Source: an uncultured Porphyromonadaceae bacterium
Lineage (GTDB): Bacteria; Bacteroidota; Bacteroidia; Bacteroidales; Muribaculaceae
Assembly: GCA_902495075.1 (NCBI GenBank)
Contig: CABUVO010000009.1
Span: 43,367-107,366 of the forward strand
Direction of reading: 5' to 3'
DNA length: 64,000 nucleotides
Positions 37,029 to 45,325 of this stretch are shown piece by piece. The position numbers were made by a program, and so were the translations under genes. The notes under the pieces were generated by a model, which ran no database searches, was not told where the DNA came from, and was given only the letters and a program-made list of their open reading frames with translations. Numbering within the stretch: the stretch's first letter is position 1; each line of letters starts with the position of its first letter.

Positions 37029-37140
37029 GACATCTTCGATGCCGTCTGACGCGAAGAGGTCCAACCCCACACCGACCGGTTCGTTCCTTGCAGAAACTCC
37101 CGGTCGATGCGGGGTTATAATTATATGCCCTCTCCAGGGC
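37029..37140 (-). repeat. Structured REP/BIME-like element, copy D (inverted)
   Basis: Read on the minus strand it has a left hairpin GCCCTGGAGAGGGC, GGTTATAACCCC replaced by ATTATAACCCC, a 15-bp central stem (37100-37114 with 37065-37079) and a right hairpin CATCGAAGATG. That hairpin replaces a C-G pair of the other copies by A-T, keeping the stem. It lies tail to tail with copy C, 18 bases apart. Confidence 0.82.
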
Positions 37141-37503
37141 TGACTCGATATTTAAGCTACGGACTCTGTGCCTCAGTCAGGTCGTTTACGACCCTCCGCG
37201 CCTGAAAATTAACATTATGCATTCAAAAATTTCACATTACTTTAAACCTCTGTTCCTCTGTGCCTCCGTGTTAATATTTTCGTGACAATTTGAATCAAGC
37301 TTCGCGCCTTCGCGTCTAAATAATTAAGTTGACTCTAATTGTTGGAGGCGCGCCAATTCACCTTTAACCCATTCCCTATAACCTTTCACCTTGCCTAACT
37401 CGGGTCGGTAAATCGGAATTTAAAATTGTTTAAGACTATTTTTTAGGGAAAGCGGGGAAATTTGATTATTTTTGCAAATTAAAGATATTCTTACAATATC
37501 AGA
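37141..37503. other. Low-complexity intergenic segment and parA promoter
   Basis: After the repeat pair come eight-base-like tracts (CCTCTGT, TCCTCTGTGCCTCCGT, CTTCGCGCCTTCGCG). The shared CGCGCCAATTCACCTTT lies at 37349-37365, followed by a pyrimidine tract. A -7 box TATTTTTG at 37467-37474 lies 29 bases before the parA start. No reading frame here looks like a gene. Confidence 0.5.
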
Positions 37504-38274
37504 ATGGGTAAAATCATAGCAATAGCAAATCAGAAAGGAGGCGTAGGAAAAACTACAACAGCCTTCAATCTCGGAGCCTGTCTGGCAGTGGCAGGGAAGC
37601 GCGTGCTTCTCGTGGATGCTGACCCGCAGGCAAATGCCACCTCCGGTATCGGCATGCAGCCCCAACCCACGGATGCCTCAATCTATGAGTGTCTGGTGGA
37701 TAATTATCCTGCTTCCGAAGCGATAATGCATTCTTCGATCGATAAACTCGACATCATCTGTTCGCGTATCGATCTCGTAGGGGCTGAGGTGGAACTGATG
37801 AACCGCAAAGACCGCGAGCGCACGCTCCAACGTCTTCTTGAACCTGTCAAGAATGATTACGATTATATCTTGATCGACTGCTCTCCTTCGTTGGGTGTAA
37901 TCACTATCAATGCCCTCACTGCTGCAGATTCCGTGCTCATACCTGTGCAGGCAGAGTATTTCGCGCTTGAAGGTATCTCCCAGCTGCTCAACACTGTGCG
38001 TATCATAAAGAGTCGTTTGCGTCCGCAACTTGAGATCGAGGGATTTCTACTCACGATGTATGATGCCCGCCTGCGTCTTGCCAATCAGATTTATGAGGAA
38101 CTGCGTGGCCACTTCGGCAAGATGGTGTTCGACACTGTGATTCCGCGTAACATCCGTCTCTCGGAATCCCCGAGTCATGGATTGCCGGCAATCCTCTATG
38201 ATCCGGATTCACGAGGTGCTATTGCTTATGTGCAGCTCGCCAAGGAGCTCCAGATGAGAAACAAAAAGAAATAA
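37504..38274 (+). CDS. parA: Chromosome-partitioning ATPase ParA (Soj)
   Basis: This 256-residue protein has the deviant Walker A KGGVGKTT at residues 11-18 (signature Lys11 and Lys16). It also has DADPQANAT (switch), LIDCSPSLG (Walker B) and the family C terminus SESPSHGLPAILYDPDSRGA. It binds DNA non-specifically as an ATP dimer and with ParB moves replicated origins apart. Its length and order with parB are the standard chromosomal form. The stop is one base before the parB start, so they form one operon. No perfect parS-like site was spotted nearby. Confidence 0.96.
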   Translation: MGKIIAIANQKGGVGKTTTAFNLGACLAVAGKRVLLVDADPQANATSGIGMQPQPTDASIYECLVDNYPASEAIMHSSIDKLDIICSRIDLVGAEVELMNRKDRERTLQRLLEPVKNDYDYILIDCSPSLGVITINALTAADSVLIPVQAEYFALEGISQLLNTVRIIKSRLRPQLEIEGFLLTMYDARLRLANQIYEELRGHFGKMVFDTVIPRNIRLSESPSHGLPAILYDPDSRGAIAYVQLAKELQMRNKKK

Positions 38275-38275
38275 C

Positions 38276-39151
38276 ATGGCTTTAAAAAGAAATGCATTGG
38301 GTCGTGGTCTCGATTCCCTGATCTCAATGGGTGATATAAGAACCGAGGGGTCGTCGGCAATTTCGGAAATCGATGTTGACCGCATCGTGCCGAATCCTGA
38401 TCAGCCTCGCCGCACTTTTGACGAAACCACTCTTGAAGAACTTGCTGCTTCTATTCGCGAACTTGGAGTGGTTCAGCCTCTTACGTTGCGTATGGGCGAT
38501 GACGGCAATTACCAGATAATTGCCGGAGAACGCCGTTGGCGCGCCGCCCAGAAAGCGGGTCTTACATCTGTGCCTGCTTATGTGCGTACGGTGTCAGATT
38601 CGGAGATGACAGAGATGGCACTTATAGAAAACATTCAGCGTGAAGACCTGAATGCAATAGAGGTTGCTCTCGGCTTCAAAAAACTTATCGATACCTATAA
38701 TCTTACGCAGGAACGCCTTTCGGAACGTCTTGGCAAGAACCGCGCTACGATTGCGAACCATCTGCGTCTGCTCCGTCTCCCGGCTGAAATCCAATTGGGG
38801 CTCCGCGACCGTAAACTTGACATGGGACATGCCCGCGCTATTCTTTCTGTAGATGATCCCAAGATACAGCTGAAGCTCTATAAAATGGTGATAAAAGAGG
38901 GTTTGTCAGTACGTGCTGTTGAGGAATTAGGCAGAAAACTCGCCGAAGGAGAAAGTATTGACAAGCCGGTGAAAGGTAGAACTGATAAATCGGAGGATAT
39001 CCGTCTGCTTGAGAAAAATTTCACAGATTATTTTTCCATGCCAGTAAAGGTTGCCCGTTCGCAGAATGGCAAAGGTTCTGTGACTTTCAAGTTCTCCTCA
39101 GATGATGAATTGCATCAACTCGTAAAGATATTTGAGAGAATCAAGGGGTAG
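38276..39151 (+). CDS. parB: Chromosome-partitioning protein ParB (Spo0J)
   Basis: This 291-residue protein starts with the family's KRNALGRGLDSLI. The N-terminal CTPase domain carries GERRWRA at residues 84-90 and the segment ENIQREDLNAIE. A helix-turn-helix follows (LTQERLSERLGKNRATIANHLRLL), and then a C-terminal dimer domain. It loads on parS DNA as a CTP-dependent clamp and works with ParA. It is a normal-length chromosomal type. An array of GAATTAG heptamers follows the stop. Confidence 0.96.
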   Translation: MALKRNALGRGLDSLISMGDIRTEGSSAISEIDVDRIVPNPDQPRRTFDETTLEELAASIRELGVVQPLTLRMGDDGNYQIIAGERRWRAAQKAGLTSVPAYVRTVSDSEMTEMALIENIQREDLNAIEVALGFKKLIDTYNLTQERLSERLGKNRATIANHLRLLRLPAEIQLGLRDRKLDMGHARAILSVDDPKIQLKLYKMVIKEGLSVRAVEELGRKLAEGESIDKPVKGRTDKSEDIRLLEKNFTDYFSMPVKVARSQNGKGSVTFKFSSDDELHQLVKIFERIKG

Positions 39152-39156
39152 CTCTG

Positions 39157-39220
39157 GGAATTAGGAATTAGGAATTAGGAATGAGGAATTAGGAGTTGGG
39201 GAGTTGGCTTTAGGCTTTAG
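39157..39220. repeat. Heptamer array (GAATTAG then CTTTAGG)
   Basis: Five or more GAATTAG/GAATGAG/GAGTTGG units run without interruption, then GGCTTTAGGCTTTAG. It fills the space between parB and the DUF5683 gene and is the clearest seven-base periodicity in the window. Confidence 0.8.
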
Positions 39221-39238
39221 ATGCCAAGCGTATAATTT

Positions 39239-40099
39239 ATGATTTATAGAAAGATAAAAAAAATATATGATAACCTTTGGGGTAAGAATCCTATGCTTCG
39301 TCCGGCAGAGTGTGGGGTAATTGTCGCTTTGGTCATGATTCTTGTCTTTCCGTTCGATTATTTCACTTTGCCGGCAAAGGCTCAGTCTCCCACAGTATTA
39401 CCGGCAAAGGCTCAGTTTCCGGTAGACTTACATGTAAGGGAGCAATCTCCGGTAGAAATCCCCGATGATCGCCAACCATTATCACCGGATTCTGTGGTAT
39501 ATGCCGATGCCGAGGTTCTGGTGAAGGCTCAGGAGGTGTCGGATTCGATTCCTCCTACGGAAGTGAGGGCAGATGACTATCCTTATGGCCTTGACGGCAA
39601 GATTCCGTTCAATCCTTCACCGCAGAGAGCTGTATGGCTTTCGGCACTTTGTCCAGGCTTAGGACAGATCTATAACCGGCGGTATTGGAAACTCCCGATA
39701 GTTGTCGGAGGTTTCATGGGACTTGGATATGCCACAAACTGGAACAATAACCAGTATCAGGATTATGTGCAGGGATATCGTGATCTCATGGACAGCGATC
39801 CCAACACAAAAAGTTATCTGGATTTCTTTCCTCCCACTGTCAACGAAAGCGATCTCGATACGGAATGGCTCAAACGCACATTCAAAAGTCGCCGTGATTA
39901 CTTCCGCCGTAACCGAGACCTCTGCATAATCTGTCTTGTGGCTTTATATCTTGTGTGTATGGTCGATGCCTATATCGATGCCTCAATGGCGCATTTCGAT
40001 ATAACGCCGGATCTTTCGCTCGATATGACCCCGACGCTTATGGTGCAGCCTGCCACCCGCAAACCTGCCCTCGGAATCAACTGGGCGTTTACTTTTTAA
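39239..40099 (+). CDS. DUF5683 membrane protein with decapeptide repeats
   Basis: This 286-residue protein has an N-terminal hydrophobic segment (about 20-40) and then a low-complexity Pro-rich region, with three ten-residue repeats (LPAKAQSPTV, LPAKAQFPVD, LHVREQSPVE) from a 30-base tandem repeat at 39368-39457. A conserved C-terminal part (AVWLSALCPGLGQIYNRRYWKLPIV, two membrane helices, then DAYIDASMAHFD) marks DUF5683. The gene follows parAB and precedes the lytic transglycosylase, an order I recall as usual in Bacteroidales. The function is unknown but envelope-associated. Confidence 0.85.
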   Translation: MIYRKIKKIYDNLWGKNPMLRPAECGVIVALVMILVFPFDYFTLPAKAQSPTVLPAKAQFPVDLHVREQSPVEIPDDRQPLSPDSVVYADAEVLVKAQEVSDSIPPTEVRADDYPYGLDGKIPFNPSPQRAVWLSALCPGLGQIYNRRYWKLPIVVGGFMGLGYATNWNNNQYQDYVQGYRDLMDSDPNTKSYLDFFPPTVNESDLDTEWLKRTFKSRRDYFRRNRDLCIICLVALYLVCMVDAYIDASMAHFDITPDLSLDMTPTLMVQPATRKPALGINWAFTF

Positions 40100-40139
40100 C
40101 AAACAATAACAACGGCTCGAAGCCTAACAACATATAATT

Positions 40140-41846
40140 ATGAAAAATCATATATATCATTTCCTCCTTTTATGTGCGGCTGCTACCGCTGCCTTCCCGT
40201 CTGCCCTTCAGGCTCAGAAGAAGGCGACAGTGCTTGACGTTAAGACCGATATCACGGACAACAATATTGTTTATCCAGAGAGTTTCGAGGCAGACACGCG
40301 CAAGATGCTTGAGGGCTGGTATATGAAGAATTATATGGCGACCGACGACCGCTATCTTCGTGAAAGCGACACCCGCAATGACGACAAGACCATACGCGAA
40401 CGTCTTGCCAAATTGCCGACTGTGATAGAATTACCCTATAATCAGGTGGTGCGCTCTTATATAGACCGTTATACTCAGAAGGGGAGGGAGCAGGTGACAG
40501 TGCTTCTCGGTCTGAGCCATTATTATCTTCCGATTTTTGAGCAGGCTCTTGAAGAGCGCGGACTTCCTCTCGAATTGAAATATCTTCCGGTGATAGAGTC
40601 AGGACTTGATCCCAACGCTGTCTCCAAACATGGAGCAGCCGGTCTCTGGCAGTTTATGATTGCCACAGCCAAAGGGATGGGTCTGGAAGTAAATTCACTA
40701 GTTGACGAACGTCGGGATCCTTATCTCTCTTCAAAAATGGCGGCGAAATATCTGAGTGATCTTTATGCCACATACGGAGACTGGAGTCTCGCAATTGCCG
40801 CCTACAACTGCGGTCCGGGCGCGATAAACAAAGCAATACGTCGTGCTGGCGGTGACCCCAAGAAACATGATTTCTGGTCGATATATAATTATCTCACTCC
40901 GGAGACACGCGGATATGTACCGATGTTTATTGCTGCAAATTATGTGATGAATTATTATCCACAGCATAATATCAGCCCGGTGATTCCCACCAAGCCGCTT
41001 GTAACCGATACATTGCAGATTTCAGATCGTGTGCATTTCAATCAGATATCTGCAATACTTGATATCCCGGTTGATGAACTTCGTGTGCTCAATCCGCAAT
41101 TCCGTGCCGATATTATTCCCGGTTCGGCTGAGCGTTCCTATACCCTTGTGCTTCCATCGCAGCAGGTGCATGCATATCTTATGAGCGAGGATGCCATCAA
41201 GGCATATGAGGCGGAGAAATATATGCGTCGTGAAACGGTAGAGCCGGGCGATGCTCCGTTGGTAGCCAGTGCGGAAACAGTTCCCGTTGTTGACAGCGAT
41301 CCGGAGGATAACGCGCTCCCTGTTGCTTCGGCGTCATCATCGAAGGGTGTGCGCACCGTGACCCATAAAGTTAAGCCTGGTGAATCATTGGCATCGATAG
41401 CGGAGACTTATAGCGTTACTCCCGAACAAATTAAATCATGGAACAGTCTGCGTCGCAATGCAGTGCGCACAGGTCAGCTTCTGCGCATAAATACAGCTAC
41501 AGCGGAAGGCGAGGCTGAGACTTTGACTGCGGATGCCAATGTGGCTCCGGAACGTGGAGAGCAGACATGGCAGCCGGCAACTCCTACGGCTTCTTCTCGA
41601 AAATCCACAGCTTCCAAAAGTAAATCGGCTAAAGCCAAAACTCCTGCAACTACAAGCCACAAGATCAAGAATGGCGAGAGTCTGAGCAGTATTTCCAAGA
41701 AATATGGTGTGAGCATTGCCGAGCTGAAGAAAGCCAACGGCATGAAGAATGACAACCTCCGTGCCGGCAACACCCTCAAGATCCCCTCGAAAGGCACCTC
41801 CAAATCCTCTTCAAAGAAATCCTCTAAGAAACGCCGCCGCAGATAA
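40140..41846 (+). CDS. Membrane-bound lytic transglycosylase with two LysM domains (MltD-like)
   Basis: This 568-residue protein has a signal peptide (ending LQAQ) and a helical lead-in. The SLT domain has catalytic Glu153 in LPVIESGLDPNAVS, followed by GAAGLWQFMIATAKGMGL and the AIAAYNCGPGAINKAI motif. LysM domains are at about 406-448 and 506-550, separated by a Ser/Lys/Ala-rich linker, and the C terminus is very basic (KKSSKKRRRR). It cuts glycan strands of peptidoglycan with 1,6-anhydro product formation, and LysM anchors it to the wall. It is the last gene of the parAB-DUF5683 group and is followed by a terminator. Confidence 0.94.
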   Translation: MKNHIYHFLLLCAAATAAFPSALQAQKKATVLDVKTDITDNNIVYPESFEADTRKMLEGWYMKNYMATDDRYLRESDTRNDDKTIRERLAKLPTVIELPYNQVVRSYIDRYTQKGREQVTVLLGLSHYYLPIFEQALEERGLPLELKYLPVIESGLDPNAVSKHGAAGLWQFMIATAKGMGLEVNSLVDERRDPYLSSKMAAKYLSDLYATYGDWSLAIAAYNCGPGAINKAIRRAGGDPKKHDFWSIYNYLTPETRGYVPMFIAANYVMNYYPQHNISPVIPTKPLVTDTLQISDRVHFNQISAILDIPVDELRVLNPQFRADIIPGSAERSYTLVLPSQQVHAYLMSEDAIKAYEAEKYMRRETVEPGDAPLVASAETVPVVDSDPEDNALPVASASSSKGVRTVTHKVKPGESLASIAETYSVTPEQIKSWNSLRRNAVRTGQLLRINTATAEGEAETLTADANVAPERGEQTWQPATPTASSRKSTASKSKSAKAKTPATTSHKIKNGESLSSISKKYGVSIAELKKANGMKNDNLRAGNTLKIPSKGTSKSSSKKSSKKRRRR

Positions 41847-41870
41847 TCAGATGTGTATTCCATATGTCAT

Positions 41871-41906
41871 AAAATACCCCGACACTCTAACGTGCCGGGG
41901 TATTTT
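41871..41906. terminator. Bidirectional terminator between convergent genes
   Basis: The stem AAAATACCCCG (41871-41881) pairs with CGGGGTATTTT (41896-41906), with an inner CAC/GTG pairing. The A and T flanks serve both the lytic transglycosylase (+) and the long minus-strand operon that ends at 41947. Confidence 0.92.
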
Positions 41907-41946
41907 CGTATGGTTATCTTTTAACAGCGTGTGGATTGACGCGCTA

Positions 41947-43194
41947 TTATAATCTTATTTTTGCGGTAGCGTCTGACGCTTTCACAATGTAGAGACCGTT
42001 GGCGGGAACCTGAAGAATGAGAGTGCCGTCAGAAGCGCAACCTGAAGCTACCAGTGCACCTGAAAGATCGTAAACATTTACGGCAGCGCCTTCTTCTGCA
42101 TTCACAACATAAATAGTGTTGTTTGCACCCCAGATTTTTGTCTCAGCAACTTCAAATTCCTTTACGGAAGAACCGTCGCTCTCCACAATCTCTTTGAACT
42201 TTTTCCATTCCTCGTTAGCTTCGTATGCTGCCTTTGAGCCGACGGGAACAGTAAGGGTGGCGTTGTAAGCACCATCGGTAGCAAAAAATCCATCCGTTGC
42301 GAGCGAAGGAGGAGTCATTGCCAGAATAGATACTGATGTTATTTTCTGTTGGTTTCGGAATGCTTCGAGTGCAATTGTTTTCAGGTTGGCTGGCAATTTT
42401 ACATCAGTTATTTTTGCTATAGTTTTTGAGGAGATGGAAAATGCACGCTTGGCTATTGTTTCAAGTGCTGTGCATTCGCTAAGATCTACACTCTTTTCTT
42501 TGCCGTTCAGAAAGGCTCCTTCACCGAGGGTTGTCAGAGAAGCGCAACCACTTAAATTTATTGCCAGACCTGCGGTTTTTATATTGGCGAAGGCATTGTC
42601 CTCGATTTCTTTCAGAGAGCTACATCCAGATAAATCTATAGCGAGTTCTGTGACTCCTTCTGCTTTCTGAGAACATGTATTGAAAGCGTTTATACCAATT
42701 GTCTCAAGTGCTTTTAATCCTGAAAGGTTCATTGATGCCATATAATTGTTGCAGTAAAACGCCTCTCTGCTTATTGCTTTCAATTTTGTGCAAGGAGAGA
42801 AATCTACGTTAACAACTGCACTGAAACTTACGGCATTTTCACCTACTGAAAGGATGCTTGTCGGGAGTACAAGAGTCTTTATAGATTCGTTTTTGTTAAG
42901 GGCATTTTCGGGAAGTTCATCCGCAGGATAAGTTGTGCCGTCAAGAGTCTCTTCGGCGATGGTGGCAGCCTTGATGTCGAGTGATTCCAACGCTGTCATT
43001 GTCATAATGAAGTTGAAGTCGGTCTTGTTCAGAGGTCCGGCAACGACAAGTTCCTTGACAGTGGCTTTTTCGTCATCGGTAAGTAAGCCGGCAAGTGTTC
43101 CGGCGGAGGTTGTTGTCACTGTCTTGCTTTGAGCCATTGCCGAGGTCATGCACAACATGGCAAAAGCCATTGAAAGTAAAGATTTAATTTTCAT
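41947..43194 (-). CDS. Secreted BspA-like leucine-rich-repeat protein
   Basis: The 415-residue product has a signal peptide (ending SAMAQ) and a series of LRR_5-type repeats between about 70 and 310 (LETIGINAF, LKEIEDNAF, LTTLGEGAF, LETIAKRAF, LKTIALEAF). It ends in a sorting-like tail (NVYDLSGALVASG ... ANGLYIVKASDATAKIRL). It is likely surface-exposed and adhesive or binding. It is the last gene of the minus-strand operon, 16 bases after the membrane-protein gene, and ends at the bidirectional terminator. Confidence 0.85.
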   Translation of the reverse strand: MKIKSLLSMAFAMLCMTSAMAQSKTVTTTSAGTLAGLLTDDEKATVKELVVAGPLNKTDFNFIMTMTALESLDIKAATIAEETLDGTTYPADELPENALNKNESIKTLVLPTSILSVGENAVSFSAVVNVDFSPCTKLKAISREAFYCNNYMASMNLSGLKALETIGINAFNTCSQKAEGVTELAIDLSGCSSLKEIEDNAFANIKTAGLAINLSGCASLTTLGEGAFLNGKEKSVDLSECTALETIAKRAFSISSKTIAKITDVKLPANLKTIALEAFRNQQKITSVSILAMTPPSLATDGFFATDGAYNATLTVPVGSKAAYEANEEWKKFKEIVESDGSSVKEFEVAETKIWGANNTIYVVNAEEGAAVNVYDLSGALVASGCASDGTLILQVPANGLYIVKASDATAKIRL

Positions 43195-43210
43195 AAGCGC
43201 TTAATTTAAG

Positions 43211-44080
43211 TTATTTATTGTTTAACGTTTTTTTTGATCTGAAGAGGAAGATTACGAAAAGAACCATAACGATCAGCATGATGATCATCTCCGTGCTGTA
43301 TTTCATCGGTTCGACCCATATTTCACGGAACATATCCCATCTGCCAAGGATCTCTACAAACGTCCAGAAGATAATAACTGTGGGCACAGCATAGCGGATT
43401 GCGTATCCTATGTGCTGAATCTTCATAAGTTTGTAGAAAAGGTATGCCGACCATACAAGGCTTCCGAATGCGATGAAGGCTGTGACGGGATGACGGTCGC
43501 CGAGCAGTTCGTTGTCATAGGCAAACATCAGCACGAGATAGCTTGTCCAGAGCAGCATGTTGGTTTCCATAAATGTTGTGATGGAATGGTTCTTGACAGA
43601 GGCATGCATGGTATCAGTTTTCTTGTATATCCCCAGTTTTTTCTGTATCCAGGAATAGAAGATACATCCGGTGCGTGTGCCAAAGATATAGAGAACGCTG
43701 ACAATCGCCCAGAAACCTACCGATGACATGAGTATCAGGTATTCCGGTTTTGTCACAATCTCGCCATTCTCAATCAGGGGCGCGACATCATATCTATGGG
43801 CATAATAGACGAATGTGAATTCTATCCATCCTGTCCATACGAGCAACGCGCCGAAGAGTCCGGCAAAAGTGGCGGCAGTGTCTTTTTTCATGTAGTAGCC
43901 CCAGATAGCGAGGATCATTCCGATGAGTCCTAAGATAAATGCAGCTGGAGTAAGTGCGCTTTCACCGAGAGTCTTTTCCATGATGATCATTGCCGCGTGC
44001 CCTAAAGGCATTGTGAAAAGAACTATCATGAAAGCTGACAGCCCGATGAATTTGTGTCTTTTTTCTTTTGTTGTTTCCAT
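43211..44080 (-). CDS. Polytopic membrane protein, unknown family
   Basis: This 289-residue protein has about seven or eight hydrophobic helices (for example LSAFMIVLFTMPLGHAAMII, ILGLIGMILAIWGYY and the last LIVMVLFVIFLF) and a short basic C-terminal tail. I do not recognise the family. It lies between the DUF4857-type gene and the leucine-rich-repeat gene with gaps under 20 bases, so it is probably co-transcribed with the ABC system. No transport signature motif is seen. Confidence 0.7.
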   Translation of the reverse strand: METTKEKRHKFIGLSAFMIVLFTMPLGHAAMIIMEKTLGESALTPAAFILGLIGMILAIWGYYMKKDTAATFAGLFGALLVWTGWIEFTFVYYAHRYDVAPLIENGEIVTKPEYLILMSSVGFWAIVSVLYIFGTRTGCIFYSWIQKKLGIYKKTDTMHASVKNHSITTFMETNMLLWTSYLVLMFAYDNELLGDRHPVTAFIAFGSLVWSAYLFYKLMKIQHIGYAIRYAVPTVIIFWTFVEILGRWDMFREIWVEPMKYSTEMIIMLIVMVLFVIFLFRSKKTLNNK

Positions 44081-44099
44081 ATTTTTTAATTTGAATAAT

Positions 44100-45323
44100 C
44101 TAATATTTTCTGGCGGGGAATGCGAAGACTGCTACAAAGCCGTAGACTCCGGTAACCAGCACTATGATCAGGTCTACAATGCCTGCAATTCTCCAGACTT
44201 TGCGCCTGCGTAGAAGCTTGATGAGGAGGAACAACCCTGCGCAAATGAGATTCAATACATAGAAATCCTTTATCGGATTCGGTATTGGAATGAAATGCGC
44301 CATGCCCGGTGTCAGCATAATCTTGAACGGGAAGATTTTTCTTTCGACCTTGGCTTCTTCGGAAACGCTGTAGTGATCGATGTCTTCCGTGTGTTTTGCT
44401 ACAAAATTATAGTCGGGATCAAGCACATAGAGTGTGCTCTTGTTTTTATCATTCACCTTATATGTATTGTAGAAATAGTTGGAAGATAGAATGTAGCGAC
44501 CATTGACATTTTCCAAAGGAAGTTTATGAAGAGCATAATTGCGGTCAAGGGCATAGACGATACTGTCTGTGGTGAATATATGACAATACAGATCGCCCGA
44601 TGAATGGCATTTAATATTCTTTATCTCCCCTTCAAAAGGTATTTTCTTAACGAAAGGTTTACCTTTTATCATTTTCAGCTGAAACAGCTGTCCGGTCTTG
44701 TCAACTATGAAATATCCGTCATCCTGTCTTTTGATAGTTGACGGGATGCCATATATTCCTTTTGAAGGGGCGACGAAGCCGGCTGCCACAAGAGCCTTGT
44801 TGAAAAGATCGCTCTTTTCGCGGTTCACCTTGACGGTTTTGCAATCGATGAACTCTATTCCGTTTGAATTGATGCGGAACATATCCTCCGGCAGTCTTAC
44901 GCCTCTATGTCCTGACTCTGATTCAAAAAGGGGATCGAGCTGCAAGGTATATGCCGATTCTGCCATCAGCATCCCTCTTTTCGCCATCTTTACGATATCA
45001 GGTGTCAGTTCCACCCCATTTAAGGAATCGGGGAATTCACCCATAAGTTTCAGCCGTCGGGTATTATTGAATGGCAGAAGCTTCATATATTCCTTTTCTT
45101 CAAGTTCTTTCCCCTTCGCATCGTAATACTTCATCTCGGATTTAGCTTCAAGGGTGTCGCCTTCCTCGCGGGAAACTATGAAGTCATGGGAAACCTCGCT
45201 GAAATATATCATCGTTTTGTAGGGGCGCTTCTCCACCGATTTCTGATAAAACGCCGGAAGATAGTAAGCCATGGTAAACACGGCAGTCATTATGAGGAGG
45301 ACTCTAACTGTTTTTGACCACAT
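44100..45323 (-). CDS. DUF4857-type membrane-anchored protein
   Basis: This 407-residue protein starts with one hydrophobic helix (about 6-25). A long extracytoplasmic domain follows (SHDFIVSREEGDTLEAKSEM, DSLNGVELTPDIV, FIDCKTVKVNREKSDLFNKAL, QLFQLKMIKGKPFV), and two C-terminal helices close it (FYVLNLICAGLFLLIKLL, VDLIIVLVTGVYGF). It is a clear paralogue of the 419-residue product of 46018-47277. Such proteins are found next to ABC transporter genes in Bacteroides; the DUF4857 name is from memory. It may be the periplasmic adaptor of the ABC exporter or permease encoded beside it. Confidence 0.7.
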   Translation of the reverse strand: MWSKTVRVLLIMTAVFTMAYYLPAFYQKSVEKRPYKTMIYFSEVSHDFIVSREEGDTLEAKSEMKYYDAKGKELEEKEYMKLLPFNNTRRLKLMGEFPDSLNGVELTPDIVKMAKRGMLMAESAYTLQLDPLFESESGHRGVRLPEDMFRINSNGIEFIDCKTVKVNREKSDLFNKALVAAGFVAPSKGIYGIPSTIKRQDDGYFIVDKTGQLFQLKMIKGKPFVKKIPFEGEIKNIKCHSSGDLYCHIFTTDSIVYALDRNYALHKLPLENVNGRYILSSNYFYNTYKVNDKNKSTLYVLDPDYNFVAKHTEDIDHYSVSEEAKVERKIFPFKIMLTPGMAHFIPIPNPIKDFYVLNLICAGLFLLIKLLRRRKVWRIAGIVDLIIVLVTGVYGFVAVFAFPARKY

Positions 45324-45325
45324 GA

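Noticed and set aside
37504..39151. Plasmid origin with parAB
   Set aside because: parA-parB with DUF5683 and a lytic transglycosylase is the chromosomal arrangement; no replication initiator is present.
39157..39220. CRISPR array
   Set aside because: Units are seven bases, directly adjacent and degenerate, with no spacers and no cas genes.
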